Below, piece by piece: positions 8,282 to 17,423 of a stretch of DNA of 64,000 bases. The notes below the pieces were generated by a model. It saw only the letters and a list, made by a program, of their open reading frames with translations, ran no database searches and had not been told where the DNA came from. Within the stretch, counting starts at the first letter, position 1. The number at the start of each line of letters is the position of its first letter. The translations under genes and the position numbers were made by a program. Source of the DNA: Chitinophagaceae bacterium (GTDB taxonomy: Bacteria; Bacteroidota; Bacteroidia; Chitinophagales; Chitinophagaceae); the NCBI GenBank assembly GCA_016699815.1, contig CP065012.1:1550001-1614000 (forward strand). Reading direction: 5' to 3'.

Positions 8282-8974
8282 ATGAAAAAATCTTTACTGA
8301 TTTTGGTTGCCTGTATTTTTTCAGGCACCATTTATGCCCAAAGCCTTTCAGTAGTAAGTATGGATAGGTCTGGCGATAAAATACTTTTGTGTTTTAGAAC
8401 CATAGATAATGCGTTGATTAATGTTTCTAAAGAAGGGCAATTGGTTGGCTATGGCATGGAAAATTTGCAAAGACAAAATTTGCATTGGATGTTTCCACCA
8501 CAACTGGATCCATATATGGGCCGTGTGGAAAATTATTCAGATAACGAGGATGTGAACTTTAGAGGAAAAGTAAAATATATAGGGCAAACAATGATTACTT
8601 ACTATGCCTCCTATGATAAAGATGAACTTCGTGGAAAGATAAAATCTATTGGCGCTACCGATTTTGTATATTTTGAAAGTTACAGCGATAACTCCTTTTC
8701 TGGCAATATGCAAAGGGCAGGAAACAACAATTTCACCTATTACAGTTCTTTTGATAATGAAGCGCTAAAAGGAAAATTTAAAACTATTGGAAATACCGGC
8801 CTAAGCTATTATCCTTCTTTTGAAGATAAAGCTATAAAGGGAAGAATTAAAAATATTGGAACAGACAATTTTACTTACTATACATCTTTTGACCGCAAAG
8901 GTTACCAGGGTGCTCAAAAATCTGGCTTTCAAACTAAGTTTATAAACAGCATTAGGTTCCAGGTATTCCCTTAA
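8282..8974 (+). CDS. Secreted protein with five 23-residue repeats
   Basis: A 230-residue protein with a type I signal peptide ending in IYAQ (residue 20). Residues 95-209 are five tandem repeats, each exactly 23 residues long. The pattern is G-K-x-K-x-I-G-x-T-x-F-x-Y-Y-x-S-[FY]-D followed by five variable residues. A degenerate half-repeat precedes them (residues 80-94) and the chain ends in a 21-residue cap. The regular aromatic and Gly spacing suggests a beta-solenoid or beta-sheet stack, but I do not recognise the family. MORN repeats have a similar length but a different consensus. The gene stands alone between a terminator and a convergent gene. Confidence 0.75.
   Translation: MKKSLLILVACIFSGTIYAQSLSVVSMDRSGDKILLCFRTIDNALINVSKEGQLVGYGMENLQRQNLHWMFPPQLDPYMGRVENYSDNEDVNFRGKVKYIGQTMITYYASYDKDELRGKIKSIGATDFVYFESYSDNSFSGNMQRAGNNNFTYYSSFDNEALKGKFKTIGNTGLSYYPSFEDKAIKGRIKNIGTDNFTYYTSFDRKGYQGAQKSGFQTKFINSIRFQVFP
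8564..8908 (+). repeat. Five tandem 69-bp coding repeats
   Basis: Each unit codes 23 residues (GKxKxIGxT...). The repeats have diverged at DNA level but keep exact length, which points to selection on the protein period and not to a recent tandem duplication. Confidence 0.8.
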
Positions 8975-8985
8975 TGGAAATTTAA

Positions 8986-10407
8986 TTATTCACCAACCAT
9001 ATCTATATCTCTTTCATTATCCCAATTGGCTTTTACCGTTAACTTTTGAGATAAGGTAACGGCAATTTCGGGTTGACGTTTTGTGTTATAATCACCCGGG
9101 TCCCATTTTCCGTTTTGGTTGTTATCGTACAAAACCCTTAATTCATAATCTCCGGGTAGTATCATATTGTTTTGCCATGTACTACCGCCCACTGCAGCCG
9201 AAAGTTTAATTTCTTCTCCCTGCACCAGTTGTAAAACAGGGTGTTTTGTTAAATCCAGGTTTTGAAACCTCAATTGTATGGCACCGTAATCTTCTTTGCT
9301 AAAAGTTTTAAATCTTAGCGTATCGTTTTTGGTAATTTTTAAACCTATACTATCTTCAAACGCCGCTTGCTGGATTAATAATACATAATCTTTATTGGCA
9401 ATCCAGGGTACTTTAAATGAAAAAATCCTTTGCGTACTGTCTGTAGTAATAGAAAAGGGCAAAGGCAAATAATTGGTGTCGGTGAGAGATACTTTGCTGC
9501 TGTCAAAATTTTTTATTTTGTTAGAAAATTTCAAATCAAAATTTTTTAATAAATCCTGTTTATAGGGGCTGGATAAGTTGCTGGTAAACTTTAATTCTTT
9601 ATCGGGTTGGTTACGCCGGTTAGTTACAGGGTGGCCGGATGTAGTTCTTAAAGGTTGTTGTTTTGGTTTTTCAAGTGCATAGGCATTTAGGAAAAGAGGA
9701 GCAGTGGCATTGTTTATTTGAACCGGGGCACTTGCAAAAGCAAATAATTCGGAGCCGGAATTGTAGGTTTTCCCACCATCTTCGTCTTTTAAGGCAAAGG
9801 CATAAAAAGTACCTTCCGGCAAATTTTGAAATTGGAATGATCCTTTACCGTCAAGTTTGGCAATATAAAGGGGCCGCTCTTTATAAACGGAGCTGTCAGT
9901 AATATTTTTATAAAGCATTACAAGCAGGGTACTATCTGTTTTGCCGGTTTGGGCAAGGGTTACTTTTCCGGAAAGCGATAAGGAATCAATATAATTGCCG
10001 GTAGAAAAAGCATAGCTGAAGTTTTTTAAAATATTTCCTTCATTAACATCTTTTATTGCATTACCAAATTGCAGGGCGTAGGTTATATTTTCTTTTAACG
10101 TGTCCCGCAGTTTTATTACCAGCGTTTTTAAGTTGCCGCTTACGGTTGGGTTTTTTTGGGGTAATGGAGAAACCAAAAGGTTGTTCTGAATATTTTGTAT
10201 ATCAATATATTCATTAAACAACAGGGTAATTTTATTACCGCTAAAGTTTATGGTATTTATTTCGGGGGTTGCCTTAATCAATACCGGAGCTAAAGAATCT
10301 TTGGGGCCTCCTGATGGGTAGCCCATTTGGGCACAGCCACTACTTATAAAAACCAACAAGCCATAAAAGGCCAAAGCCAGTATTGCAGATAGGCAATATT
10401 TTACCAT
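8986..10407 (-). CDS. Lipoprotein with N-terminal Ig-like domain
   Basis: A 473-residue predicted lipoprotein (hydrophobic signal, lipobox SSGC with Cys25). Just after it comes a conserved stretch, GYPSGGPKDSLAPVL, leading into a Big_5/SbsA-like Ig domain at about residues 40-135 (KITLLFNEYID, then NITYALQFGNAIKD and FSYAFSTG). The middle contains carboxypeptidase-regulatory-like beta domains (FYAFALKDEDGGKTY). The C-terminus has a metal-site-like DNNQNGKWDPGDY motif. Proteins of this layout are widespread single-copy genes in Bacteroidota; their function is not established. The stop is 12 bases from the convergent repeat-protein gene. Confidence 0.75.
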   Translation of the reverse strand: MVKYCLSAILALAFYGLLVFISSGCAQMGYPSGGPKDSLAPVLIKATPEINTINFSGNKITLLFNEYIDIQNIQNNLLVSPLPQKNPTVSGNLKTLVIKLRDTLKENITYALQFGNAIKDVNEGNILKNFSYAFSTGNYIDSLSLSGKVTLAQTGKTDSTLLVMLYKNITDSSVYKERPLYIAKLDGKGSFQFQNLPEGTFYAFALKDEDGGKTYNSGSELFAFASAPVQINNATAPLFLNAYALEKPKQQPLRTTSGHPVTNRRNQPDKELKFTSNLSSPYKQDLLKNFDLKFSNKIKNFDSSKVSLTDTNYLPLPFSITTDSTQRIFSFKVPWIANKDYVLLIQQAAFEDSIGLKITKNDTLRFKTFSKEDYGAIQLRFQNLDLTKHPVLQLVQGEEIKLSAAVGGSTWQNNMILPGDYELRVLYDNNQNGKWDPGDYNTKRQPEIAVTLSQKLTVKANWDNERDIDMVGE

Positions 10408-10497
10408 GGCGCAAATTTATAACAATACAGGAGCATAGCAGGCAACGAATTGTCAATTGTTTGCAGAAAATATTATTAAAAGTTGTTAAAACTTACC

Positions 10498-11175
10498 TTA
10501 TAGCAGCCCTTTTTCATAGGCAAGGTGAAGTGCCTGTGCCCGGCTATTTACATGCAGCTTTTGATAAATATTAACCACGTGTTTTTTTGCGGTATTGGTG
10601 CTGATATTTAATTTTTGGCCAATTTCTTTATAAAATAAGCCTTGAACCAGCAATTGAAGTATCTCCATTTCTCTTTGCGAAAGATCGAAAAAATTTTTTT
10701 CGATTGTATTTGCTTTGGCTTTTTTTATAGTAAGTTCATTTTTTTGAACCAATTGTAAAATTTTATGTGCAATACCGGGCGAAATTGGCCCCGCACCGTT
10801 TTCATGCATTTGCCAAAGCATTTCTGCAATATTTTCTGCACTCTCATCTTTTAAAAGATAGCCATAAGCCCCGGCTTTAATGGCTTTAAATATTTTTTCT
10901 TCATCATCAAAAATGGTGAGCACAACAAATTTAATACTGGGGTAAAACGATGAGCCGGCAGCAATGGCATCTACGCCATCCATTTTGGGCATTTCCAAAT
11001 CCATTAAAGCCACCTGTGGAATATCTATTGCCGGAATAGCTTTCATTTTTTCTAAAAAATCCTTCCCGTCTTCGGCTATAAGGGTAATTTTAAAATTGGG
11101 GTTGCGCAGTAATTTATCACGAATAATATTCCGGTTACTAAGCTTATCGTCTATTATGGCAATATTAATGTGCAT
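10498..11175 (-). CDS. NarL/LuxR-type response regulator (system 1)
   Basis: Response regulator of 225 residues. The receiver domain has the acidic pair near residues 9-10, the phospho-acceptor Asp59 in LMDLEMP, and the Thr/Lys switch residues (VLTIF and LLKDES). The C-terminal LuxR helix-turn-helix (about residues 155-218) has LSQREMEILQLLVQGLFYKEIG and NTAKKHVVNIYQKL; both are quoted only in part here. It lies 75 bases downstream of the propeller histidine kinase on the same strand, its probable partner. Confidence 0.92.
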   Translation of the reverse strand: MHINIAIIDDKLSNRNIIRDKLLRNPNFKITLIAEDGKDFLEKMKAIPAIDIPQVALMDLEMPKMDGVDAIAAGSSFYPSIKFVVLTIFDDEEKIFKAIKAGAYGYLLKDESAENIAEMLWQMHENGAGPISPGIAHKILQLVQKNELTIKKAKANTIEKNFFDLSQREMEILQLLVQGLFYKEIGQKLNISTNTAKKHVVNIYQKLHVNSRAQALHLAYEKGLL

Positions 11176-11250
11176 TGGTATTTAAGCAAAAGTGGTTTTT
11201 CATACAAATTTCATTTTTCTAATGCAAACAGGCGCTAATCCAAATAGGTA

Positions 11251-14247
11251 CTATACAACTATTATACGAATAGTAGTTCCGGTATCATTAGAAAAAATAC
11301 CTAATTCAAACCCTGCTTCCTGGCTGCGCTTCTTCATATTTTCCAATCCATAGCCGGCAGAGTTAAATTCTTTATTATAAACAAAGCCATTTCCATTATC
11401 TATTACCTCAATTACCCATTTATTATTTTCCTCAAAGCTGTTAATAATGAGATTTGAAGCATTACTATGCTTTATGGCGTTGGATAGGGCTTCCTGTACA
11501 ATGCGTACCAGGTTTAAGGCTTTGGAATAATGCAAATAATAACCTGCCGGAGCATTACCTTTTATAAAAAAAGATTTAGTGGGATAATACCGGTTAAAAG
11601 GCTGAATAAAATTTTTTAACCTCATCAGGCATTCTTCTGCGGAATATTTTTCTTTTTTTAAAGCCCAAATGGTTTCCCTTAATGCTGTAATAATATCTTT
11701 TGAGGCATATTTCAGGTCAGTCATGAGCAATGTTTTTTTGCTTTCTTCTTTTTCTTCCTCCAAAAGTTGGGTATTGTATAACACTGCATTGGCGTAAGCA
11801 CCTACACTGTCATGCAGGTTCCTGGATATGCGTTCCCTTTCTACCTGCATTTTTTGTTCTTCTTCTAATGCTTTTAGTTTATGCTTGAATTTAGACCTTA
11901 GATAAAAATAAACGCCACCAATTGTAATGAGCAGGGAAAGAAATATAATGCCAGTAATAAACCACCACGTTTGCCAAAAGGGAGGATTAATAACTATATA
12001 GATTTCTTTTAATGGTATTGGGTTTTTGTCCAGAGACCTTGATGCCGACACCTGTAATACATATTTGCCCGGGGGCAATAAGTAACGTATGGCTTGTTGG
12101 TTGAGTAATTGAATCCACGAGCCATCAAAGCCTTTCATGCGGTAATTATAAAAATATTGATCAGGGTTTTGCGGTCCAATGGCAATAAAATCAAATGACA
12201 GGGAATTTAAATTATAAGGCAGAGTAATTTTTTTTATTTTCCAAATTGCAGAATCTCCAAAAATATTAATGCCATTCGATTTAATATCTGTAAGCAGGAT
12301 ACTTATATTTTCAGTTATAGCTACAATATTTTGAGGATAAAAACTGCTAATGCCTTTTACCCCGCCAAAAAACATTTCTCTATCCTTATCAACAGCAGAT
12401 ACATTGGTATTAAATTCATTTTCCTGCAACCCATCCTGTCGGGTAAGGTTTAAAACCAGGTTATTTTTACTTATTCTAATAATCCCTTTATTGGTACTGC
12501 ACCAAAGCTGGCCCAGCTTATCTACCTCAATGGCATAAATACATTCATCGGGCAATCCCCATTTTTTATCCCAATGCTGCAGCGTTTTTCCTGTAGTGTC
12601 TATTTTAAAAACACCTTTATTGGTACCCATAAATATTTCAGCATTTGGCCCTTTTACAAAACTGCGTACACCGGCTGTATTGGGGAAGTATATTTTTTTT
12701 ACAATTTTTATGGATGCTGTATCCAGGAAAAAGAGGGAATCGTTTACATGGCTAATAATATATTGGTTGTATACCAAAGCGCTCATTGGGTGGTCTTTAG
12801 TAAATGTGTAACAATGAATGGTATTGCGGACAAGGTTTATTTTATAAATATTGTTTTGGGAGGCTATAAGTGCGGTATGGTCATCCAGGTAATCAGTTTT
12901 GGTGTAATACTTTACGGCAGGGTTAATAGTAGTATCGGAGCAAAAAATAGTTATAGGCGATAATTGACTTAAATTTTTAGTAAGTTTCCAAACAATTTTT
13001 TCTCCCCAAAGAAAAATTAAATAGTCGCCAACGAGGTTTTTAATTATGGCAACAGGTGTGGTATTATGTTTAATTTTTGGAAAAAATTTTATCGTCTTTT
13101 TTACTTGTTGTAAAGTGTCAAATATTATTAATCCGTCACCCCTTATTCCGGCCAGAATTTTATTGTTAACCTTATCGGGGAGTACACAGTTAACAAACTT
13201 GTTTTCGGCGTGGCTATCACTATAAATATTTATGGGAAAATTATTTTTAATAATTTTTCGAATACCGTCCTGAATAGTGCTTGCGATAAGGTTTCCAAAA
13301 TTATCTACTTTGATTCGGGATATAGCGGAACTTGTACTAATGGGCTGTCCCTGGAAATTTAAAATTTCAGATTTTGGGTATAGGGAGTTCGCATCCGACT
13401 CATAAATTTTATTATCAAAAACATAAACAAGTTTATTGTCCCAACATTGAATGAAAGACCGTAAGTCTCTTTTGGCTGTTATTGTACTTAAATTTTTAAG
13501 GGAAGAAGTTTTTCCATTGGTAAAATTGATGCTGTATAAAATTCCCTTTTGGGTTTTTAGAAAAAAAATGGCTTCGTTGCTGCTATTTAAGTATATGCTG
13601 GACGGTAGTACATCATCAATTATTATGGACTTTGTTGCATGAGTGGGTTGAGTAAAATTCCAAAGTATTAAAAAATTACCCTGGCATAATATTATTTTAC
13701 CCTGGGTAATATTGCTAAAGTATTTGTAGTCATCCCTAATTATGGATGAAGGAAAAATGAGAGGCGTTTTTGATACTTCTTTAAAAGATCCGGTAGCATC
13801 TAATCCTACAATTTCATCATAGTAATTCCATAAGTAAACCACATGGTTATATTCCCCTAAAAAAACTGTTCCTTTTGCTTGTGTTTTATTCAGTTTTGCC
13901 ACTTGTATAAAATAGTTGGAGGCTACATTGTACAAACTAATACCCTGGGCATGTTTAATTAATAGATCACCGGAACTAAGCCTTAAAAAACTTACAAATT
14001 TATCATCGGGCAGCCCGTTTTGAACCGGGATATTTGTAAAGGAGCTGCCATCAAACTTTTGAATACCATTGGGAAAAGCAATCCAGCAATAATTATTTTT
14101 ATCAAAAGCCATATCCAAAATACTACTTTGCAAAAGGCCATTATTTACACTGTAACTAAAGGTATTATAGCGTTTTACTAACTGGGCTGCTGTAAAAAGC
14201 GGAAAGTAAAGTAAAAAAGCAAGGTTATATATTATCCTTAACGGCAT
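11251..14247 (-). CDS. Beta-propeller sensor histidine kinase (system 1)
   Basis: A 998-residue sensor. Order: signal peptide (to about residue 22), two-component-regulator-type seven-bladed propeller repeats (for example NGLPDDKF, GLPDECIYAIEVDKLGQLW and GLQENEFN blades) to about residue 650, a Y_Y_Y/Ig-like domain (GPQNPDQYFYNYRMKGFDGSW), one transmembrane helix near residues 760-785, a coiled coil, a HisKA_3 dimerisation helix with phospho-acceptor His812 in SRNLHDSVG, and an HATPase domain with the N box QEALSNAIKHS and G boxes DNGNGF and GYGLENM. It is an inner-membrane sensor with a periplasmic ligand domain; such proteins often sense polysaccharide fragments, but the ligand is unknown. 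It pairs with the regulator just downstream. Confidence 0.93.
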   Translation of the reverse strand: MPLRIIYNLAFLLYFPLFTAAQLVKRYNTFSYSVNNGLLQSSILDMAFDKNNYCWIAFPNGIQKFDGSSFTNIPVQNGLPDDKFVSFLRLSSGDLLIKHAQGISLYNVASNYFIQVAKLNKTQAKGTVFLGEYNHVVYLWNYYDEIVGLDATGSFKEVSKTPLIFPSSIIRDDYKYFSNITQGKIILCQGNFLILWNFTQPTHATKSIIIDDVLPSSIYLNSSNEAIFFLKTQKGILYSINFTNGKTSSLKNLSTITAKRDLRSFIQCWDNKLVYVFDNKIYESDANSLYPKSEILNFQGQPISTSSAISRIKVDNFGNLIASTIQDGIRKIIKNNFPINIYSDSHAENKFVNCVLPDKVNNKILAGIRGDGLIIFDTLQQVKKTIKFFPKIKHNTTPVAIIKNLVGDYLIFLWGEKIVWKLTKNLSQLSPITIFCSDTTINPAVKYYTKTDYLDDHTALIASQNNIYKINLVRNTIHCYTFTKDHPMSALVYNQYIISHVNDSLFFLDTASIKIVKKIYFPNTAGVRSFVKGPNAEIFMGTNKGVFKIDTTGKTLQHWDKKWGLPDECIYAIEVDKLGQLWCSTNKGIIRISKNNLVLNLTRQDGLQENEFNTNVSAVDKDREMFFGGVKGISSFYPQNIVAITENISILLTDIKSNGINIFGDSAIWKIKKITLPYNLNSLSFDFIAIGPQNPDQYFYNYRMKGFDGSWIQLLNQQAIRYLLPPGKYVLQVSASRSLDKNPIPLKEIYIVINPPFWQTWWFITGIIFLSLLITIGGVYFYLRSKFKHKLKALEEEQKMQVERERISRNLHDSVGAYANAVLYNTQLLEEEKEESKKTLLMTDLKYASKDIITALRETIWALKKEKYSAEECLMRLKNFIQPFNRYYPTKSFFIKGNAPAGYYLHYSKALNLVRIVQEALSNAIKHSNASNLIINSFEENNKWVIEVIDNGNGFVYNKEFNSAGYGLENMKKRSQEAGFELGIFSNDTGTTIRIIVV

Positions 14248-14568
14248 ATTGAAGTGCGTAGATTTTTTTCAATTTACAAAAACTAATAATGAAAGCAGTA
14301 AATACTATCCAAATGGATTATTGGCAGTTTATTTTCCTTTCGTTTGTTTTGTAAAGAGTTAATGCATACAACAAAAGGTCTTTATTTTATAATGGGGGTA
14401 ATAAAAACAGAATTTAAATTTTTTATACCGGGATGCCCGCTCCGGATAAAGTAGCCGGGCATTAGGGGTTGCTTCGGTGCTTTTTTCGGGGATTTTATTT
14501 TCGGGTGAATTTTTAAGTGTGCAATTTTAACTATAAATGCTGCAGTTTTTACTGCGGCATTTTAATTT
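14248..14568. other. Gene-free interval
   Basis: Lies between the start of the propeller kinase and the tsf terminator. I see no credible ORF or structured RNA. It should hold the promoter of the kinase-regulator pair at its left side, but no convincing -7/-33 pair was found. Confidence 0.5.
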
Positions 14569-14605
14569 TAAGCAAAAAAAAGCGGAAACTTTAAGTTTCC
14601 GCTTT
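14569..14605 (-). terminator. Terminator of the rplM-rpsI-rpsB-tsf operon
   Basis: Perfect 10-base stem AGCGGAAACT / AGTTTCCGCT with a 3-base loop; on the minus strand it is followed by a T-run of seven to eight. It lies 15 bases after the tsf stop. Confidence 0.92.
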
Positions 14606-14619
14606 TAGCAAAATAAGGT

Positions 14620-15444
14620 TTAACCCAACGCCACTCTTTTGAATTCGGTAACTTTTAAATTGGGGTTGATGCTTTTTAAATAGTCAGCAACAGATTTATT
14701 GTTATCCTTTACAAAAGCCTGGGCAAGTAATGTATTTTCTTTAAAAAATTTATTGAGTTTTCCCATGGCAATTTTTTCGGCCATTTCAGCAGGTTTACCT
14801 TCTGCTTTAACCACTTCAATTGCAATATTTTTTTCTCTTTCTACCACATCGGTGGGTATTGAAGTTTCGTCAACAGCCAATGGGTTCATTGCGGCTATTT
14901 GCATGGCTACATCTTTACCGGCTTCTTCTGCCTGCATGGTTAAACCTACCAGCACACCCATGCGGTTGGCTCCATGTATATAGCTGGCTACATAAGGGGC
15001 TTCAATTCTTTCAAATTTAGAGATGCCAATTTTTTCGCCAATTGCTGCAAGCTTATCATTGATAAGATCAGAAACTTTTGCGCCATTTATAGTTACAGCG
15101 TTTAGTTCATCTGCAGATTTTACATTGTTGGATATTGCGGCATCAGCAATGCTTTGGGCAAAAGCCACAAATTCCGCATTTTTACTTACAAAGTCAGTTT
15201 CGCAACTGATACATACTACAAATCCTGTTTTGTTGTCGGTTGTAGTTTGTGCAATTACCACTCCTTCTTTTGCTTCCCTGTCGCTTCGTTTTGCTGCAAC
15301 TTTTTGCCCTTGTTTACGCAGCCAGTCAATTGCTGCTTCAAAATCCCCATTTGCTTCTGTTAATGCTTTGCGGCAGTCCATCATTCCGGCGCCGGTTGCC
15401 TGGCGAAGTTTGTTTATGTCTGCTGCTGTAATTGTTACACTCAT
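14620..15444 (-). CDS. tsf: Elongation factor Ts
   Basis: Guanine-nucleotide exchange factor for EF-Tu, 274 residues. The N-terminal UBA-like domain has the family signature LRQATGAGMMDCRKAL; the second signature is CETDFVSKN. The two dimerisation subdomains and a short C-terminal module follow. An open frame reaches 15636, but that part overlaps the end of rpsB in another frame. The ATG at 15444 gives the standard MSVTITAADINKLR start. It is the last gene of the ribosomal operon. Confidence 0.97.
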   Translation of the reverse strand: MSVTITAADINKLRQATGAGMMDCRKALTEANGDFEAAIDWLRKQGQKVAAKRSDREAKEGVVIAQTTTDNKTGFVVCISCETDFVSKNAEFVAFAQSIADAAISNNVKSADELNAVTINGAKVSDLINDKLAAIGEKIGISKFERIEAPYVASYIHGANRMGVLVGLTMQAEEAGKDVAMQIAAMNPLAVDETSIPTDVVEREKNIAIEVVKAEGKPAEMAEKIAMGKLNKFFKENTLLAQAFVKDNNKSVADYLKSINPNLKVTEFKRVALG

Positions 15445-15458
15445 TTTTATTGCTCCAT

Positions 15459-15477
15459 AATTCCCCCGGGGGGAATT
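15459..15477 (-). other. GC-rich hairpin between rpsB and tsf
   Basis: Nineteen-base near-perfect palindrome, AATTCCCCC then GGGGGAATT around one central base, 15 bases upstream of the tsf start and very GC-rich against its surroundings. No T-run follows, so it is more likely an RNA-processing or translation-controlling hairpin than a terminator. Confidence 0.45.
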
Positions 15478-15511
15478 TAATTTTACGGTTAAAAATTTAT
15501 TTAAATCCAGC

Positions 15512-16393
15512 TTACTTAGCTGCAGGCTTTCTGCCACCACCTCCTGCGCTGGGGAAACGGCGTTTAGTTCCTCCGGTTCCACCACTACTACGGCTGCGTT
15601 TGCCTTTATCATCGCCTTCTGCATCTTTTTGTTCAAAACGGGATGCCCTTGCTGCTGCAGATTCTTCTACTTCATGCTGTTCTTCATCATCTTTGCTGCT
15701 TTGGCGCTCCTGCAACCCTTCTGCAATTGCGGCAGTAATGTAATTGGTAATAATGGCAATTGATTTTGTTGCATCATCGTTTGACGGAATGGCAAAATCA
15801 ACTTTATTGGGATCGCAATTGGAATCTACCATACCAAAGGTGTTGATGCCAAGCTTTTTTGCTTCTGCCAAAGCAATATGTTCGTGTCCAATATCTATCA
15901 AAAATAAAGCGGCAGGTATACGGCTTATTTGCGCAATACCACCCAATACTTTTTCCATTTTTTCTTTTTCACGGCTCAGGGTAAGTTTTTCTTTTTTGTT
16001 TAGGCTTTCGGCGCTTCCGTCGTTAAGCAGTTTTTCAATGCTTTGCATTTTCTTTACACTTTTACGAACGGTGTTGAAGTTGGTAAGCATACCACCAAGC
16101 CAGCGTTCGGTAACATAAGGCATATTTACCCGCTGGGCACATTCTGTTACTAATTCTTTAGCTTGCTTTTTTGTTGCAACAAACATGATCTTTTTACCGC
16201 TACGGGCAATGGCTTTCATTGCAGCAGCAGCTTCCTGCAAACCTTCTACAGTTTTGTTAAGGTCTATAATATGGATACCTTTTTTTTCTGCAAAAATGTA
16301 GGGTAACATTTTAGGGTTCCATTTTTTCTTTAAGTGACCAAAATGAACGCCTGCTTCTAAAAGTTGCTGTTGTAAGGATGTATTATTTTCCAT
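15512..16393 (-). CDS. rpsB: 30S ribosomal protein S2
   Basis: S2 of 293 residues. The core to about residue 230 has the usual marks: LLEAGVHFGHLKKKWNPKM, IFAEKKGIHIIDL, FVATKKQAKE, RWLGGMLTNF and the DIGHEHIALAEAKKLGI and DSNCDPNKVDFAIPSNDDA stretches (given here only as landmarks). After the core comes a ~60-residue charged then Gly/Arg/Ser-rich tail (residues 232-293) that is absent from E. coli S2 (about 240 residues). Such tails occur in Bacteroidota S2. It is third in the rplM-rpsI-rpsB-tsf operon. Confidence 0.97.
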   Translation of the reverse strand: MENNTSLQQQLLEAGVHFGHLKKKWNPKMLPYIFAEKKGIHIIDLNKTVEGLQEAAAAMKAIARSGKKIMFVATKKQAKELVTECAQRVNMPYVTERWLGGMLTNFNTVRKSVKKMQSIEKLLNDGSAESLNKKEKLTLSREKEKMEKVLGGIAQISRIPAALFLIDIGHEHIALAEAKKLGINTFGMVDSNCDPNKVDFAIPSNDDATKSIAIITNYITAAIAEGLQERQSSKDDEEQHEVEESAAARASRFEQKDAEGDDKGKRSRSSGGTGGTKRRFPSAGGGGRKPAAK

Positions 16394-16470
16394 TTAATTG
16401 ATTTCTTTTTTTGTGTTTAATTGTTTGGGGTTTGCTGCTATAAAACAACAAATGATAATTGCCAAACGTA

Positions 16471-16860
16471 TTAACGTTTTGAGAACTGGTAACTTCTTCT
16501 TGCTTTTTTGCGGCCCGGTTTTTTACGTTCTACAGAACGAGGGTCACGCCTTAATAATCCTGCAGCTTTTAAAGTAGGCCTGTAATCGGCACTTAATTCT
16601 ATAAGCGCACGGGCAATACCCAGTTTTGCCGCTTCTGCCTGGCCTTTTACACCGCCGCCTGTTGCATTAATTACAATCGAATATTTGCCAGTTGCATCTG
16701 TCGCTTTTAAGGGCGCTTCTACCTGGTTTTGCAGGTAAACCAAAGGAAAATAGGTTTTGTAATCTTTTCCGTTAATAGTAATAGAGCCTTCTCCTTTACT
16801 TAAGAATACCCTGGTTACGGCTTCTTTTCTACGGCCTACTGCGTTTTTTTGCTTTTCCAT
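16471..16860 (-). CDS. rpsI: 30S ribosomal protein S9
   Basis: S9 of 129 residues with the N-terminal GRRKEAVTRVFL, the GGGVKGQAEAAKLGIARAL core and the C-terminal RRDPRSVERKKPGRKKARRSYQFSKR tail (landmark, 20 residues at most read at a time) whose last Arg reaches the P-site tRNA. It starts 10 bases after rplM, in the usual L13-S9 pair. Confidence 0.98.
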   Translation of the reverse strand: MEKQKNAVGRRKEAVTRVFLSKGEGSITINGKDYKTYFPLVYLQNQVEAPLKATDATGKYSIVINATGGGVKGQAEAAKLGIARALIELSADYRPTLKAAGLLRRDPRSVERKKPGRKKARRSYQFSKR

Positions 16861-16870
16861 TTATTTTGAA

Positions 16871-17350
16871 TTATTTTTTTATACCTGAAGTGGCAGGCGT
16901 TAATTTAGGAAATGTAAGTTCTTTGGGTTGTTGGGCGCCATGCGGATGTTCGGTTCCGGCATATACAAAAAGTTTTTTAAACAGTTTACGCCCAAGCCTG
17001 TTTTTAGGAAGCATCCCTTTTACGGCACGCTCTATGAGTACATCTGGCCGGCGTTTTAATAGATCTTTTGCTGTTTCGGCTTTAAGGCCGCCGGGGTAAC
17101 CGCTATAGGTTAAATAATCTTTGTCATCTATTTTATTGCCAGTAAATTTTACTTTATCGGCATTTATAATAATAACAAAATCCCCGCAGTCTACGTGTGG
17201 GGTGTAAGAAGCCTTGTTTTTTCCTCGAAGAACAGAAGCAACTTTAGCGCACATGCGGCCTACAGTTTGATTAGTACCATCTACAACATACCAGTTGCGT
17301 ATAACGGTAGCTGCGTTTGCATGCTTGGTGGTGAAATGTAATTTGCTCAT
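16871..17350 (-). CDS. rplM: 50S ribosomal protein L13
   Basis: L13 of 159 residues. Visible are the N-terminal WYVVDGTNQTVGRMC (family WyviDA..q.lGRlat), GKNKASYTPHVDCGDFVI, and VKGMLPKNRLGRKLFKKL followed by YAGTEHPHGAQQP. The frame is open to 17455, but the promoter and leader occupy that stretch, and MSKLHFTTKHANA at 17350 is the conserved Bacteroidota start. It is the first gene of the rplM-rpsI-rpsB-tsf operon. Confidence 0.98.
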   Translation of the reverse strand: MSKLHFTTKHANAATVIRNWYVVDGTNQTVGRMCAKVASVLRGKNKASYTPHVDCGDFVIIINADKVKFTGNKIDDKDYLTYSGYPGGLKAETAKDLLKRRPDVLIERAVKGMLPKNRLGRKLFKKLFVYAGTEHPHGAQQPKELTFPKLTPATSGIKK

Positions 17351-17416
17351 ATTATTGTTTTTTAGCTTACAACCGGGGCTATCCCCGCCGGTAGTTGAAA
17401 TAATGTCCGAAATTTT
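17351..17416 (-). ncRNA. Candidate L13 leader structure
   Basis: The 5' untranslated region of the ribosomal operon can form two hairpins. The first pairs CCGAAA with TTTCGG almost without a loop. The second is a GC-rich stem with GGGG-ATAG-CCCC closed by ACC/GGT. It is strikingly GC-rich for this genome. Ribosomal-protein autoregulatory leaders upstream of L13 are known in Bacteroidia; whether this matches that family needs a covariance search. Confidence 0.45.
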
Positions 17417-17423
17417 CGGGCTG

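Noticed and set aside
15445..15636. Upstream extension of tsf by 64 codons
   Set aside because: It overlaps the rpsB tail in another frame; EF-Ts proteins start at the MSVTITAADINKLR position.
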